Shown here: positions 1 to 6,638 of the stretch, piece after piece
Numbering within the stretch: the first letter of the stretch is position 1
Layout: each line of letters opens with the position of its first letter
Source of the DNA: JAZDJJ01 sp043804035
Lineage (GTDB): Bacteria; Bacteroidota; Bacteroidia; Palsa-948
DNA: 12,104 nt
Direction: 5' to 3'
Assembly (NCBI GenBank): GCA_043804035.1
Contig: JAZDJJ010000001.1
Location: 1-12,104 of the forward strand
Translations under genes and position numbers: made by a program
Notes under the pieces: generated by a model
Database searches by the model: none
The model's input: only the letters and a program-made list of their open reading frames with translations
What the model was told of the DNA's origin: nothing

Positions 1-97
1 CCTCAAATCTTTGTTTAAGGTTTTGATTATCTTCATTGGTAATAAATGTTAGATCAGAAATCATATTATAGGGCAGTTCTAAAAATACATTTTTCAT
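1..97 (-). CDS. 5' end of an unrecognised gene, cut by the window edge
   Basis: A minus-strand reading frame enters from the left edge and has its only ATG at 97-95; the frame stays open upstream to about 184 but holds no other ATG. The visible product begins MKNVFLELPYNMISDLTF and continues with a polar stretch (TNEDNQNLKQRFE) that reads like real protein, but 32 residues are too few to assign a family. A weak purine run (AAAGGGA on the minus strand) lies about 5 nt before the ATG. A copy of the GGGCAGTTC repeat (71-86) lies inside the frame and encodes FLELP, so either the repeat belongs to the coding sequence or the frame is fortuitous. Function unknown. Confidence 0.35.
   Translation of the reverse strand, partial: MKNVFLELPYNMISDLTFITNEDNQNLKQRFE
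71..86 (+). repeat. Copy 1 (inverted) of a 17-bp dispersed motif
   Basis: GGGCAGTTCTAAAAAT. It is the reverse complement, with one mismatch over 16 bp, of the motif at 268-284, so 71-284 is bounded by inverted repeats like the ends of a 214-bp MITE or a decayed insertion sequence. The third copy at 2674-2690 is also inverted relative to this one. No convincing target-site duplication flanks 71-284. Confidence 0.5.
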
Positions 98-201
98 AAA
101 ATCCCTTTCATCCGTGATAAGATTTTCAGAATTTTTTGAATATTTTTTTTCATTTTTCCATTTTTTTTTTACTTGACATATATTTCATTTTTTTATATAC
201 T

Positions 202-220
202 ACAAAAATACTATTTTTGT
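202..220. promoter_or_regulatory. 19-bp perfect palindrome with two opposed -7-like elements
   Basis: ACAAAAATA (202-210), a central C (211), then TATTTTTGT (212-220), a perfect 9-bp inverted repeat. Each arm contains TATTTTTG, which fits the Bacteroidota -7 element TAnnTTTG: one on the plus strand at 212-219 and one on the minus strand at 203-210. The minus-strand copy is about 105 nt before the ATG of the left-edge gene and could be its promoter. No clear -33 TTG lies at the right spacing. An operator is an inference; AT-rich DNA produces such symmetry by chance fairly often. Confidence 0.3.
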
Positions 221-267
221 CTTTTCTACAGTTGTTAGATTTTTTTAATTAAAAATTTGATAACGGT

Positions 268-284
268 AATTTTTGGAACTGCCC
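268..284 (+). repeat. Copy 2 of the 17-bp dispersed motif
   Basis: AATTTTTGGAACTGCCC. It matches 2674-2690 at 16 of 17 positions in the same orientation and 71-86 in inverted orientation. Together with copy 3 it brackets the PorE-like gene as direct repeats about 2.4 kb apart. Confidence 0.55.
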
Positions 285-432
285 AATACTTTTCATTTAA
301 CTGCAAACATGTAATTGATGGCTTTGCTAATTCAGTATAGTTTTTATGGAATTTATATATCCTAATCAGAATATTACATTTGATTATCTATACTATTTTA
401 ACAATGCCTGAATTTATGTCTGATAATATGGA

Positions 433-2508
433 TTATTTCTTTATAATCAAAAATTCCGTTCTTCTGTTTTTGGCTCTGCCTTCTTCCGTGTCGTTAGATG
501 CAATAGGTTTTGTTTCTCCAAAACCTTTGTAGCCAATTCTTCCTTTCTCAATTCCGTTGTTATGCAAATATTCAAACACGGTAAATGCGCGGTCGGCAGA
601 AAGATTTTGATTATCCTGCTCATCTCCGATATTATCTGTATGTCCATGCACTTCAATATTGATGGTCGGATTTTCTTGTAGAAAAATAATAAATTCATCC
701 AAAATAATTTTTGATTCATCCATAAGTTCAGAGCGGTTAGGACCAAAGTGAATATTATTTATAGTATATATTTTTCCTTCTTCTATGTGATTGATTTCTA
801 TGTCTATCTTTTTTGCTGGTGAAACAGCAATAGGATTGTCGGACTTTTCTATGATTGAGTCATTGAAAGAAATCAACTGCGAAGAAAATGCAAAACTGTC
901 TTTCTTTACGATAAGCAATTGATTGTGTTTTTGTTGCACATTAGCAGCAACGGCATATTCTCCCAAAGATGTATCAACAATTGCTTTGGTGATTTTTTTT
1001 GTAACAGCATCTTTCAATTCCACATCCACAGCTTTTATTTCTTGTCCTCCTTCTTTAGTAATTTTTCCTTTAATAATGGCAACAGCATCGGGACGTGCCT
1101 GTTGTGGCATGTCAAAATAATAAATATCAAAACCACCAATACTTTTTCCTAATGTCTTCAATGGATTATTAGAACCAAAGTATCCGTATTTTCCATCGCT
1201 GCTAACAAAAAATCCAACATCATCTCCCTGCGTATTGATTGGATAGCCGATATTTTTTGGGGTAGTCCATTTCCCGGAGCTGTCTAACTTAGAATAATAA
1301 ATATCAAAGCCACCCACGCTCATGTGTCCTCCGGCACCCATTTCGTTTTCTCCTGAACTAAAATAAAGTGTCTTACTGTCCCAGTGAAGGAAAGGTGCTT
1401 TTTCATCGCCATTCGTATTGATAACAGGTCCCAGATTTGTGGCTTCTTTCCAATTGCCTGCAGAATCCATTTCGGTTTTCCAGATATCAACACCACCATA
1501 ACCGCCCGGTCGGTCACTGGCAAAGCAAAGCAATTTTCCATCAGAAGAAATAGAAGGTTGCGAATCCCATCGTTCAGAATGATTTACTTTTCTGCCGAGA
1601 TTCTTTACTTCGCCCCATGCTCCGTTCACAAAATCCGAATTATAAATATCATAGTTACCCGCCTCAACAATTGTATAATAAAGATGCTTGTTGTCAATGG
1701 TAATTGTGGCGCCTCCTTCGTTGGAATGCATATTGAATGGAGGAACTGGCATTGGCGTACCTGTAGCAAATTTTCCATTGGCTTGTCTTTCGCTGTAACA
1801 AAAAAGTTCGCGCTGACTTTCAGATTGCCATGCTTTGAATTTATCGCTTACAGGTAACCGACGGGTAAAAAATGCAAGTTCATTATCAGGAGAAATAAAA
1901 GGCAGATATTCATCGCGAACAGTGCTGATGCCCTCCACAATTTTTGGGTCGTAAGGAACAGGATTGCCCATCACCTCTTTGTAAAATTTTGCCCAGTTAA
2001 TATATCGTTTCGCATCAACCAAAAATCTATCGTAGCGGAGTTTGTCATATTTTTTTACATCATCTTCCCTAAAATCCAAAAACATTTTCATGTATTTAAT
2101 AGCAGTATCGTATTTTTCATTTTCAAAATATAATTTACCGAGGAAGAAATATGGATTGGAATGAAACATCGGACAATTTTTTATTACGGCGAGAAAATAT
2201 TTTTCGCACTTTTCACAGGGAGCATCATGCTCATCAGCACTTCTTTGCCAATGCAGTCCAAGTTCGTAATTAGCAGGAGCATAATTCGGATCTGTTTCTA
2301 CTGATTGTTCCAGCAACTTGATGCGAGCATCATAATTATATTTTTTTTTATCGCGTGATTTTTTGTAGAGGTCAACGGCTTCATCACTTGCAGAAGGACA
2401 ATCCGGAAGTTGTTTATCCTTTTGGGCAAAAGTAAATTGCCCATTTGTTATTAAAAATAATATCAAACAACAAATTAAAAAAAAAGAAATATTTTCTTTA
2501 AGTGGCAT
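433..2508 (-). CDS. PorE-like secreted TPR-PD40-OmpA family protein
   Basis: A 691-residue cell-envelope protein. Residues 1-29 form a Sec signal peptide (hydrophobic core FFLICCLILFLI, likely cut after TFAQ); no lipobox cysteine sits at the cut. Residues 40-175 look like TPR helices. Residues 195-465 are a PD40/WD40-like propeller with recurring SSDGK and GG(V/F)DIY/DIW blades (DIY/DIW near 287, 341, 402, 461). Residues 475-565 look like a carboxypeptidase-regulatory beta domain. Residues 580-691 are an OmpA C-terminal domain with HGHTDN (D625) and LSADRA (R640), the Asp/Arg pair with the family's 15-residue spacing that grips diaminopimelate in peptidoglycan. This domain order is that of PorE, the type IX secretion-associated outer membrane protein of Porphyromonas, which however is a lipoprotein. 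Bacteroidota carry several paralogues, and no por gene is nearby, so a T9SS role is only inferred. It is transcribed away from the ribosomal operon. Confidence 0.85.
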   Translation of the reverse strand: MPLKENISFFLICCLILFLITNGQFTFAQKDKQLPDCPSASDEAVDLYKKSRDKKKYNYDARIKLLEQSVETDPNYAPANYELGLHWQRSADEHDAPCEKCEKYFLAVIKNCPMFHSNPYFFLGKLYFENEKYDTAIKYMKMFLDFREDDVKKYDKLRYDRFLVDAKRYINWAKFYKEVMGNPVPYDPKIVEGISTVRDEYLPFISPDNELAFFTRRLPVSDKFKAWQSESQRELFCYSERQANGKFATGTPMPVPPFNMHSNEGGATITIDNKHLYYTIVEAGNYDIYNSDFVNGAWGEVKNLGRKVNHSERWDSQPSISSDGKLLCFASDRPGGYGGVDIWKTEMDSAGNWKEATNLGPVINTNGDEKAPFLHWDSKTLYFSSGENEMGAGGHMSVGGFDIYYSKLDSSGKWTTPKNIGYPINTQGDDVGFFVSSDGKYGYFGSNNPLKTLGKSIGGFDIYYFDMPQQARPDAVAIIKGKITKEGGQEIKAVDVELKDAVTKKITKAIVDTSLGEYAVAANVQQKHNQLLIVKKDSFAFSSQLISFNDSIIEKSDNPIAVSPAKKIDIEINHIEEGKIYTINNIHFGPNRSELMDESKIILDEFIIFLQENPTINIEVHGHTDNIGDEQDNQNLSADRAFTVFEYLHNNGIEKGRIGYKGFGETKPIASNDTEEGRAKNRRTEFLIIKK

Positions 2509-2549
2509 TTGTTTTTTATGATAAGGATAATTTTAAAAATACAAATAAA

Positions 2550-2668
2550 CGTCATTGCGAAGGTTGCCTTAAGCAACCCAAAACAATCTCTCTCCCTGCT
2601 ATTTGGTTACTGAGCTTGCCGAAGTAAGAGATTGCTTCCATTTCGCTTCGCTTCATGTCGCAATGACG
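2550..2668. repeat. REP-like palindromic element (CGTCATTGCGA family)
   Basis: The outer arms CGTCATTGCGA (2550-2560) and TCGCAATGACG (2658-2668) are perfect 11-bp inverted repeats. Inner arms CAATCTCT (2584-2591) and AGAGATTG (2627-2634) also pair, and GGTTGC-CTTAA-GCAACC (2562-2578) forms a small hairpin of its own. The element is richer in GC than its surroundings. From memory, CGTCATTGCGA...GCAATCTC sequences are dispersed intergenic repeats in many Bacteroidota and some other bacteria; this copy looks slightly degenerate. It may be a non-autonomous element and could act as a bidirectional transcription barrier between the flanking genes. Confidence 0.75.
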
Positions 2669-2673
2669 AAACC

Positions 2674-2690
2674 AATTTTAGGAACTGCCC
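2674..2690 (+). repeat. Copy 3 of the 17-bp dispersed motif
   Basis: AATTTTAGGAACTGCCC, differing from copy 2 only at the A/T before GGAACTGCCC. It lies 5 nt to the right of the REP-like palindrome. The next bases (ATA) equal the three bases just left of copy 1 at 68-70, which might be a 3-bp duplication but is easily chance. Confidence 0.55.
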
Positions 2691-2777
2691 ATAATAAATA
2701 ATGCAACAAAGATATACGATTATATTTTTTCATCTTCAATTAAATTAAATTAACGACATTCGCAAATATTTAATAAA

Positions 2778-4391
2778 ATGATTGTTGATACACAATTACA
2801 AAAAAGTTCGATTAAAAAAATGATTTTACGTTTTTTTTATTTTATTATTTTCTTTTTTCTTCTTCCATTATTTTCTCTTTCACAGGATTGGACTATGTCC
2901 GTAAATGGACGTGTATTTGTTGGCGGAGTAAAACAATCGGGCGCTATCATTACGCTTTATCGTGATAACAAACAGATTCAACAGATCATTACGCAATCTA
3001 ACGGAAGATTTAATTTTGAACTGCCTTCTAATTCGGAATACATTATCGCAATCACTAAACCCGGATTCATTACAAAAAATTTAAAAGTATCTACCAAAAA
3101 TGTTCCACCGGATCGCGCATCTGCCGGAAACTTCAATCCATTTGAACCTGATGTTACACTTTTTGAAATACCAACCTCGCCTGAAATAGCCAAAAGAGTG
3201 GAAGTCATCTTGAATCAACCACTCGCTATTTATCAATTCATTCCACGTGAAGAGAATTTTAATTATGACGAAAAATATAATGAGTCCATTCAAAATAAAC
3301 TCGCGGAACTTACAAGATTACAAAAGGAAGCAGAGAAAGGAATGGAGGAGAAAGCAAAACAAGCAGCACTTGAAGCACAAAAACAAAAAGCAACTGATGA
3401 AAAATATAAAGCAGCAATTACAAAAGCAGATGACTCTTTCAATTCAAAAGATTATGCTTCTGCAAAAAAATCTTATACAGAAGCATCAGGAATAAAACCG
3501 GCAGAGCAATATCCAAAGACAAAACTTTCAGAGATAGAAAATCTTTTAGCAGGTGCATCCAAACAAAAATCGGCTGACGAAAAATATAAAGCAGCAATTA
3601 CAAAAGCAGATGGTTCTTTCAATTCAAAAGATTATGCTTCTGCAAAAATTTCTTATACAGAAGCATCAGGAATAAAACCGACAGAGCAATATCCAAAAAC
3701 AAAAGTTTTGGAGATAGAAAAAATATTTTCAGACATTGCTTCCAAACAATCGGCAATACAGAAAAAGAATGATAAATATGATGCTGCTATAATATTGGGC
3801 GATTTTTCTTTAAAAGAAAATAATATAGCAAACGCCAAACTTGCTTACAACGAAGCACTCACATATAAACCAAATGAAAAATATCCGAAAGATAAATTAG
3901 CAGAGATAGAAAAAATTGAAAAAACAAAAATGCAAAATCAAATTGAAAAAGAAATAATAGTTAAGTATAATAATGCCATTGATAAAGGAGACAGAGCATT
4001 TGCTTCAAAAAATTATCCTGTTGCAAAGACGTCTTATCAGGATGCACTTTCCTATAAGCCAGATGAAAAATATCCGAAAAATAAAATAAGACAAATTGAT
4101 GATATTGAAAAAAATAAATTACTTGCAACTAATACTGTAGAACAAAAAAAATTTTCTGTGCTTGAAAAAGAAAAAATGAGTAAGTACCAGTTAGACCTCA
4201 GAAATAAATATTCTCCGGGAATTACGGAAGAAGAATATAATGAAGGCAGAAAAACTATTTTACGCAGAATTGTTATCAAGGATAACTTTGCAGGAGTATA
4301 TATAAAAGTAATCCATAGTTGGGGCGGAATTTATTTTTTCAAAGATGGAGCACCAATTACAGAAACCTCGTTTGAAAACGAAACAAAATAA
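2778..4391 (+). CDS. Secreted repeat protein with carboxypeptidase-regulatory-like domain
   Basis: A 537-residue protein of unknown function. A signal peptide is clear in MILRFFYFIIFFFLLPLFSLSQ; it begins at the second Met (residue 15, ATG at 2820), so the true start may be 2820 rather than 2778, and no ribosome binding site decides. Residues 38-130 resemble a carboxypeptidase-regulatory-like beta-sandwich (SNGRFNFELP, EYIIAITKPGF). Residues 170-205 are a charged helix. Residues 207-450 hold four TPR-like repeats of about 60 residues, each with KY-AAI, a Y/I-A-AK-(S/A)Y core and a KYP-K pattern; the first two are nearly identical. The C-terminal 75 residues have a compact conserved look (GITEEEYNEG, HSWGGIYFFKDGAPIT), a tail I recall from other Bacteroidota envelope proteins. 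It precedes the secE operon on the same strand but is separated by 221 nt with a promoter, so it is probably not part of it. Confidence 0.8.
   Translation: MIVDTQLQKSSIKKMILRFFYFIIFFFLLPLFSLSQDWTMSVNGRVFVGGVKQSGAIITLYRDNKQIQQIITQSNGRFNFELPSNSEYIIAITKPGFITKNLKVSTKNVPPDRASAGNFNPFEPDVTLFEIPTSPEIAKRVEVILNQPLAIYQFIPREENFNYDEKYNESIQNKLAELTRLQKEAEKGMEEKAKQAALEAQKQKATDEKYKAAITKADDSFNSKDYASAKKSYTEASGIKPAEQYPKTKLSEIENLLAGASKQKSADEKYKAAITKADGSFNSKDYASAKISYTEASGIKPTEQYPKTKVLEIEKIFSDIASKQSAIQKKNDKYDAAIILGDFSLKENNIANAKLAYNEALTYKPNEKYPKDKLAEIEKIEKTKMQNQIEKEIIVKYNNAIDKGDRAFASKNYPVAKTSYQDALSYKPDEKYPKNKIRQIDDIEKNKLLATNTVEQKKFSVLEKEKMSKYQLDLRNKYSPGITEEEYNEGRKTILRRIVIKDNFAGVYIKVIHSWGGIYFFKDGAPITETSFENETK
3401..3720 (+). 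repeat. 180-bp internal tandem duplication within the repeat-protein gene
   Basis: The segment 3401-3540 recurs at 3581-3720, exactly 180 nt (60 codons) downstream, with 8 differences in 140 aligned bases by eye. The differences are mainly single bases and the frame is kept. The third and fourth protein repeats (from about 3767 and 3962) are clearly related at protein level but far more diverged, so the first two are a recent in-frame duplication or a gene-converted pair. Confidence 0.9.
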
Positions 4392-4413
4392 TCTTTGAAT
4401 TATTTGTTTACAC

Positions 4414-4509
4414 ATGCCACGTCCTAAAAAAGTTGATGCTTTTGGGGTAATAATCCCGATACAGATTTACATATTTTTGTTAATCTTGAAAAAGCAATTC
4501 AAAAAATAA
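4414..4509 (+). pseudogene. Possible frameshifted small ORF in the secE upstream region
   Basis: The ATG at 4414 opens a 31-codon frame starting MPRPKKVDAFG. After the GGGG run (4444-4447) the neighbouring frame continues with a more protein-like tail (NNPDTDLHIFVNLEKAIQ, then KIIKWN) to a TAA near 4521-4523. One extra G would join the two into a 36-residue polypeptide. I do not recognise the product. It may be a remnant, a small gene with a homopolymer error, or chance. Confidence 0.2.
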
Positions 4510-4532
4510 TTAAGTGGAATTAAAATTTTATG

Positions 4533-4540
4533 TATGTTTG
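4533..4540 (+). promoter_or_regulatory. Probable secE operon promoter (-7 element)
   Basis: TATGTTTG is an exact fit to the Bacteroidota -7 consensus TAnnTTTG, followed by CACATTT, and lies 73 nt before the secE ATG. The -33 region is poor: no TTG sits 17-20 nt upstream. It is the only full -7 match I see between 4392 and 4612, and it would put the start of transcription near 4546. Confidence 0.55.
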
Positions 4541-4578
4541 CACATTTAAATTAGAAATTCTATTTAATGATTGATTTA

Positions 4579-4600
4579 AAATGAGATATAATCCTCATTT
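4579..4600 (+). promoter_or_regulatory. Small stem-loop in the secE leader
   Basis: AAATGAG (4579-4585) pairs with CTCATTT (4594-4600) around the 8-nt loop ATATAATC, ending 12 nt before the secE ATG. It is followed by an A run, not T, so it is not a terminator in this direction. It might influence translation initiation; the stem is short and AT-rich. Confidence 0.3.
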
Positions 4601-4612
4601 AAAAAAAATAAA

Positions 4613-4807
4613 ATGCGAAAAATAAAAGCATATATAAATGATATAGTTAATGAGTTGACTTCTAAAGTTTCATGGCCCACATGGAATGAACTTCGGGGAA
4701 GCGCAGTGATTGTAATGGTTTCTTCATTGATAATTGCATTACTTGTTTACGGAATGGATGTTTCTTTTAAATTCATAATGGGAATAATTTATAATTTTTT
4801 TAAGTAA
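4613..4807 (+). CDS. secE: Preprotein translocase subunit SecE
   Basis: A 64-residue single-pass inner-membrane protein that clamps the two halves of SecY in the Sec translocon. The N-terminal amphipathic region carries the conserved pattern of the family (DIVNELTSKVSWPTWNEL: the KV-WPT-EL core), followed by one transmembrane helix at about residues 28-55 (AVIVMVSSLIIALLVYGMDV) and a short tail. Length is usual for the short bacterial SecE form. The start follows an A-rich tract without a Shine-Dalgarno sequence. It is the first gene of the operon, as in many bacteria. In many Bacteroidota a tuf gene and tRNA-Trp lie just upstream; they are absent here. Confidence 0.97.
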   Translation: MRKIKAYINDIVNELTSKVSWPTWNELRGSAVIVMVSSLIIALLVYGMDVSFKFIMGIIYNFFK

Positions 4808-4811
4808 AACA

Positions 4812-5462
4812 ATGACAGAACAAACAGAAAATAAAAAAGATGATTTGCAAGAACCTGCTGTACAAAATAATCAGGATATTCCATTTGATAATGTTCCGGA
4901 TGAACCTATCAAAACAGATGAATTGCAGGATAAAAAATGGTTTGTTGTTCGTGCTATCAGCGGAAAAGAAAAAAAAATTAAACAAAGCATAGAAACCGAA
5001 ATCAAAAGATTTAAACTAGAAAAATTTGTTTCACAAATTTTAATCCCGACAGAAAAAGTATTTCAAATAAGAGCCGGAAAAAAAATTAGCAAGGAAAGAA
5101 ATTTTTTTCCCGGATACATATTAATAGAAGCAATACTGACAGGAGAAGTTCCACACATCATTCGTCATGTTACCGGTGTGTTAGGATTTCTCGGTACAAA
5201 AACCGGAGATCCTATTCCACTTCGGCATTCAGAAATAAATAGGATTCTCGGCAAAATGGACGACCTGACTGAAAGTAATGAAAAAATTAATGTGCCTTTT
5301 TATGTTGGTGATTCAGTAAAAATTATTAACGGACCGTTTAATACTTTCACAGGATCAATTGAAGAAGTAAATGAAGAAAAGAAAAAACTAAAAGTAACCG
5401 TAAAAATATTTGGAAGAAAAACACCACTTGAACTAAATTATACGCAAGTGGAAAAACAATAA
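4812..5462 (+). CDS. nusG: Transcription termination/antitermination factor NusG
   Basis: A 216-residue transcription elongation factor that binds RNA polymerase through its NGN domain and links it to Rho or the ribosome through its KOW domain. The NGN domain starts at about residue 42 (KKWFVVRAISGKEKKIKQ) and includes the conserved RNFFPGYILIEA and VTGVLGFLGTK segments. The KOW domain is in the last 55 residues (GDSVKIINGPFNTFTGSIEEV). The first 40 residues are an acidic, Gln/Asn-rich extension with no internal Met, so the upstream start is required unless a non-ATG codon is used. The start lies 4 nt after the secE stop, indicating tight co-transcription and probably coupled translation. Confidence 0.96.
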   Translation: MTEQTENKKDDLQEPAVQNNQDIPFDNVPDEPIKTDELQDKKWFVVRAISGKEKKIKQSIETEIKRFKLEKFVSQILIPTEKVFQIRAGKKISKERNFFPGYILIEAILTGEVPHIIRHVTGVLGFLGTKTGDPIPLRHSEINRILGKMDDLTESNEKINVPFYVGDSVKIINGPFNTFTGSIEEVNEEKKKLKVTVKIFGRKTPLELNYTQVEKQ

Positions 5463-5474
5463 AAACAAATTGTC

Positions 5475-5918
5475 ATGGCTAAACAAGTAAGCGCAATCAT
5501 AAAATTACAGATAAAAGCAGGAACCGCTAACCCCGCTCCTCCTATCGGTCCGGCACTTGGTGCGAAAGGAGTAAACATCATGGAATTTTGTAAACAATTT
5601 AATGCAAAAACAAAAGACCTTGGAGGGAAACTTACACCGGTAATTATTACCGTTTATTCTGATAAATCATTTGATTTTATTCTCAAGAAACCACCTGTTG
5701 ATGCACAAATAAAAGAATTTGCAAAAATAAATTCCGGCTCTGCAGAACCAAACAGAAAAAAAGTCGGCTCAATCACATGGGAACAAGTAAAAAAAATTGC
5801 AGAAGAAAAAATTGAAGATATGAATTGCTTCAACATAGAATCTGCAATGAGCATGGTTGCAGGATCTGCTCGCAGCATGGGCGTTACCGTAGAAGGAAAA
5901 AATCCATTGAAAAAATAA
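5475..5918 (+). CDS. rplK: 50S ribosomal protein L11
   Basis: A 147-residue large-subunit protein that binds the 23S rRNA GTPase-associated region at the base of the L10/L12 stalk and helps control elongation-factor GTP hydrolysis and the stringent response. The N-terminal domain shows the proline-rich switch (NPAPPIGPALGAKGVNIMEF, then CKQFNAKT); the C-terminal RNA-binding domain includes KKVGSITWEQVKKIAEEK and ends with MVAGSARSMGVTVEG. Length is typical. It starts 12 nt after nusG. There is no room for an L1-binding leader directly upstream, so if the L11-L1 pair is autoregulated by L1 the site must lie elsewhere. Confidence 0.98.
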   Translation: MAKQVSAIIKLQIKAGTANPAPPIGPALGAKGVNIMEFCKQFNAKTKDLGGKLTPVIITVYSDKSFDFILKKPPVDAQIKEFAKINSGSAEPNRKKVGSITWEQVKKIAEEKIEDMNCFNIESAMSMVAGSARSMGVTVEGKNPLKK

Positions 5919-5923
5919 TATTT

Positions 5924-6613
5924 ATGGCACAGTTAACCAGAAAAAGAAAATCCATTCTTTCAAAATATGATGTTGACAAATCATACTCTATGCAGGAGGC
6001 AACTAATATTGTAAAGAATATCACCACTACAAAATTTGATTCATCCGTTGATATCAGCATCCGACTGGGTATTGATACTGCAAAAGGACAAGTGGTTCGT
6101 GGCGTTGCAACTCTTCCACATGGAACAGGAAAATCAGTTCGTGTGCTTGTCCTCTGCACACCCGATAAAGAAACAGAAGCCAAAGATGCAGGTGCAGACC
6201 ATGTTGGACTGGATGAATTTGTAGAAAAAATTAAAAGCGGTTGGACTGATATAGATGTTATTATATGTACACCTTCCGTAATGGGAAAAGTTGGCGCACT
6301 CGGAAAAATTTTAGGTCCGCGCGGATTGATGCCAAATCCAAAATCAGGAACAGTAACAATGGAAGTTGGTAAAACCGTGAAAGAAGTGAAAGCAGGAAAA
6401 ATTGATTTCAAAACCGATAAGCAGGGGATCCTTCACGCTTCTATAGGAAAGGTTTCTTTTGAAAGCAATAAATTAGCTGAGAACGCAAACGAACTTTTGC
6501 AAACAATTGTAAAGATGAAACCATCTGCATCAAAAGGCATGTATATACGAAGCATTGTACTTTCAAGCACCATGAGTCCAGGAATAAAAATTGATACAAA
6601 ATCTTTTTCGTAA
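5924..6613 (+). CDS. rplA: 50S ribosomal protein L1
   Basis: A 229-residue protein of the mobile L1 stalk at the E site, which helps move deacylated tRNA out of the ribosome. The start at 5924 (MAQLTRKRKSILSKYD) lies 5 nt after the rplK stop and matches the family N-terminus; the open frame runs back to 5825 but that part overlaps rplK and is not homologous. Conserved segments are present: the RG-ATLPHGTGK-VRV strand, DAGADHVG, the CTPSVMGKVGALGKILGPRG loop region with LMPNPKSGTVT, and SIGKVSF near the C-terminus. Length is usual for bacterial L1. No leader-type structure separates it from its neighbours. Confidence 0.98.
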   Translation: MAQLTRKRKSILSKYDVDKSYSMQEATNIVKNITTTKFDSSVDISIRLGIDTAKGQVVRGVATLPHGTGKSVRVLVLCTPDKETEAKDAGADHVGLDEFVEKIKSGWTDIDVIICTPSVMGKVGALGKILGPRGLMPNPKSGTVTMEVGKTVKEVKAGKIDFKTDKQGILHASIGKVSFESNKLAENANELLQTIVKMKPSASKGMYIRSIVLSSTMSPGIKIDTKSFS

Positions 6614-6638
6614 TTTATAATTCATAATTTGTAGCACT

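Larger units (their letters stand above)
98..432. other. Non-coding AT-rich stretch downstream of the PorE-like gene
   Basis: This 335-nt stretch lies between the 5' end of the left-edge gene and the 3' end of the PorE-like gene, both on the minus strand. It holds a 19-bp palindrome (202-220), one copy of the 17-bp motif (268-284) and several homopolymer T runs. I see no RNA gene and no convincing terminator for the gene ending at 433; a short AATAAT/ATTAT inverted repeat near 424-438 is too weak to call. Confidence 0.5.
2509..2777. other. Divergent intergenic region
   Basis: This 269-nt stretch separates the two divergent envelope-protein genes and should hold both promoters. I see no clean TTG-N17-TAnnTTTG promoter on either strand. 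Most of it is occupied by the REP-like palindrome (2550-2668) and copy 3 of the 17-bp motif (2674-2690), so the promoters may be weak or lie in the short flanks. Confidence 0.5.

Noticed and set aside
235..387. Minus-strand open frame of 50 codons ending ...KFLIKKI, protein-like in places
   Set aside because: It has no ATG, overlaps copy 2 of the 17-bp motif, and a frame of this length is expected by chance in AT-rich DNA; it could be the tail of a decayed gene but nothing proves it.
2653..2733. Minus-strand 26-codon ORF starting MKKYNRISLLHYLLWAVPKI
   Set aside because: It ends inside the REP-like palindrome and crosses copy 3 of the 17-bp motif; no ribosome binding site or homology supports it.
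4392..4612. tRNA-Trp or tuf remnant upstream of secE
   Set aside because: No cloverleaf, CCA end or EF-Tu-like coding could be found by eye.
5884..6411. 175-residue minus-strand ORF opposite rplA
   Set aside because: Antisense shadow of a highly conserved ribosomal protein gene with no independent signal.
6614..6638. L10-type autoregulatory leader before rplJ
   Set aside because: Only 25 nt of AT-rich sequence without structure separate rplA and rplJ.
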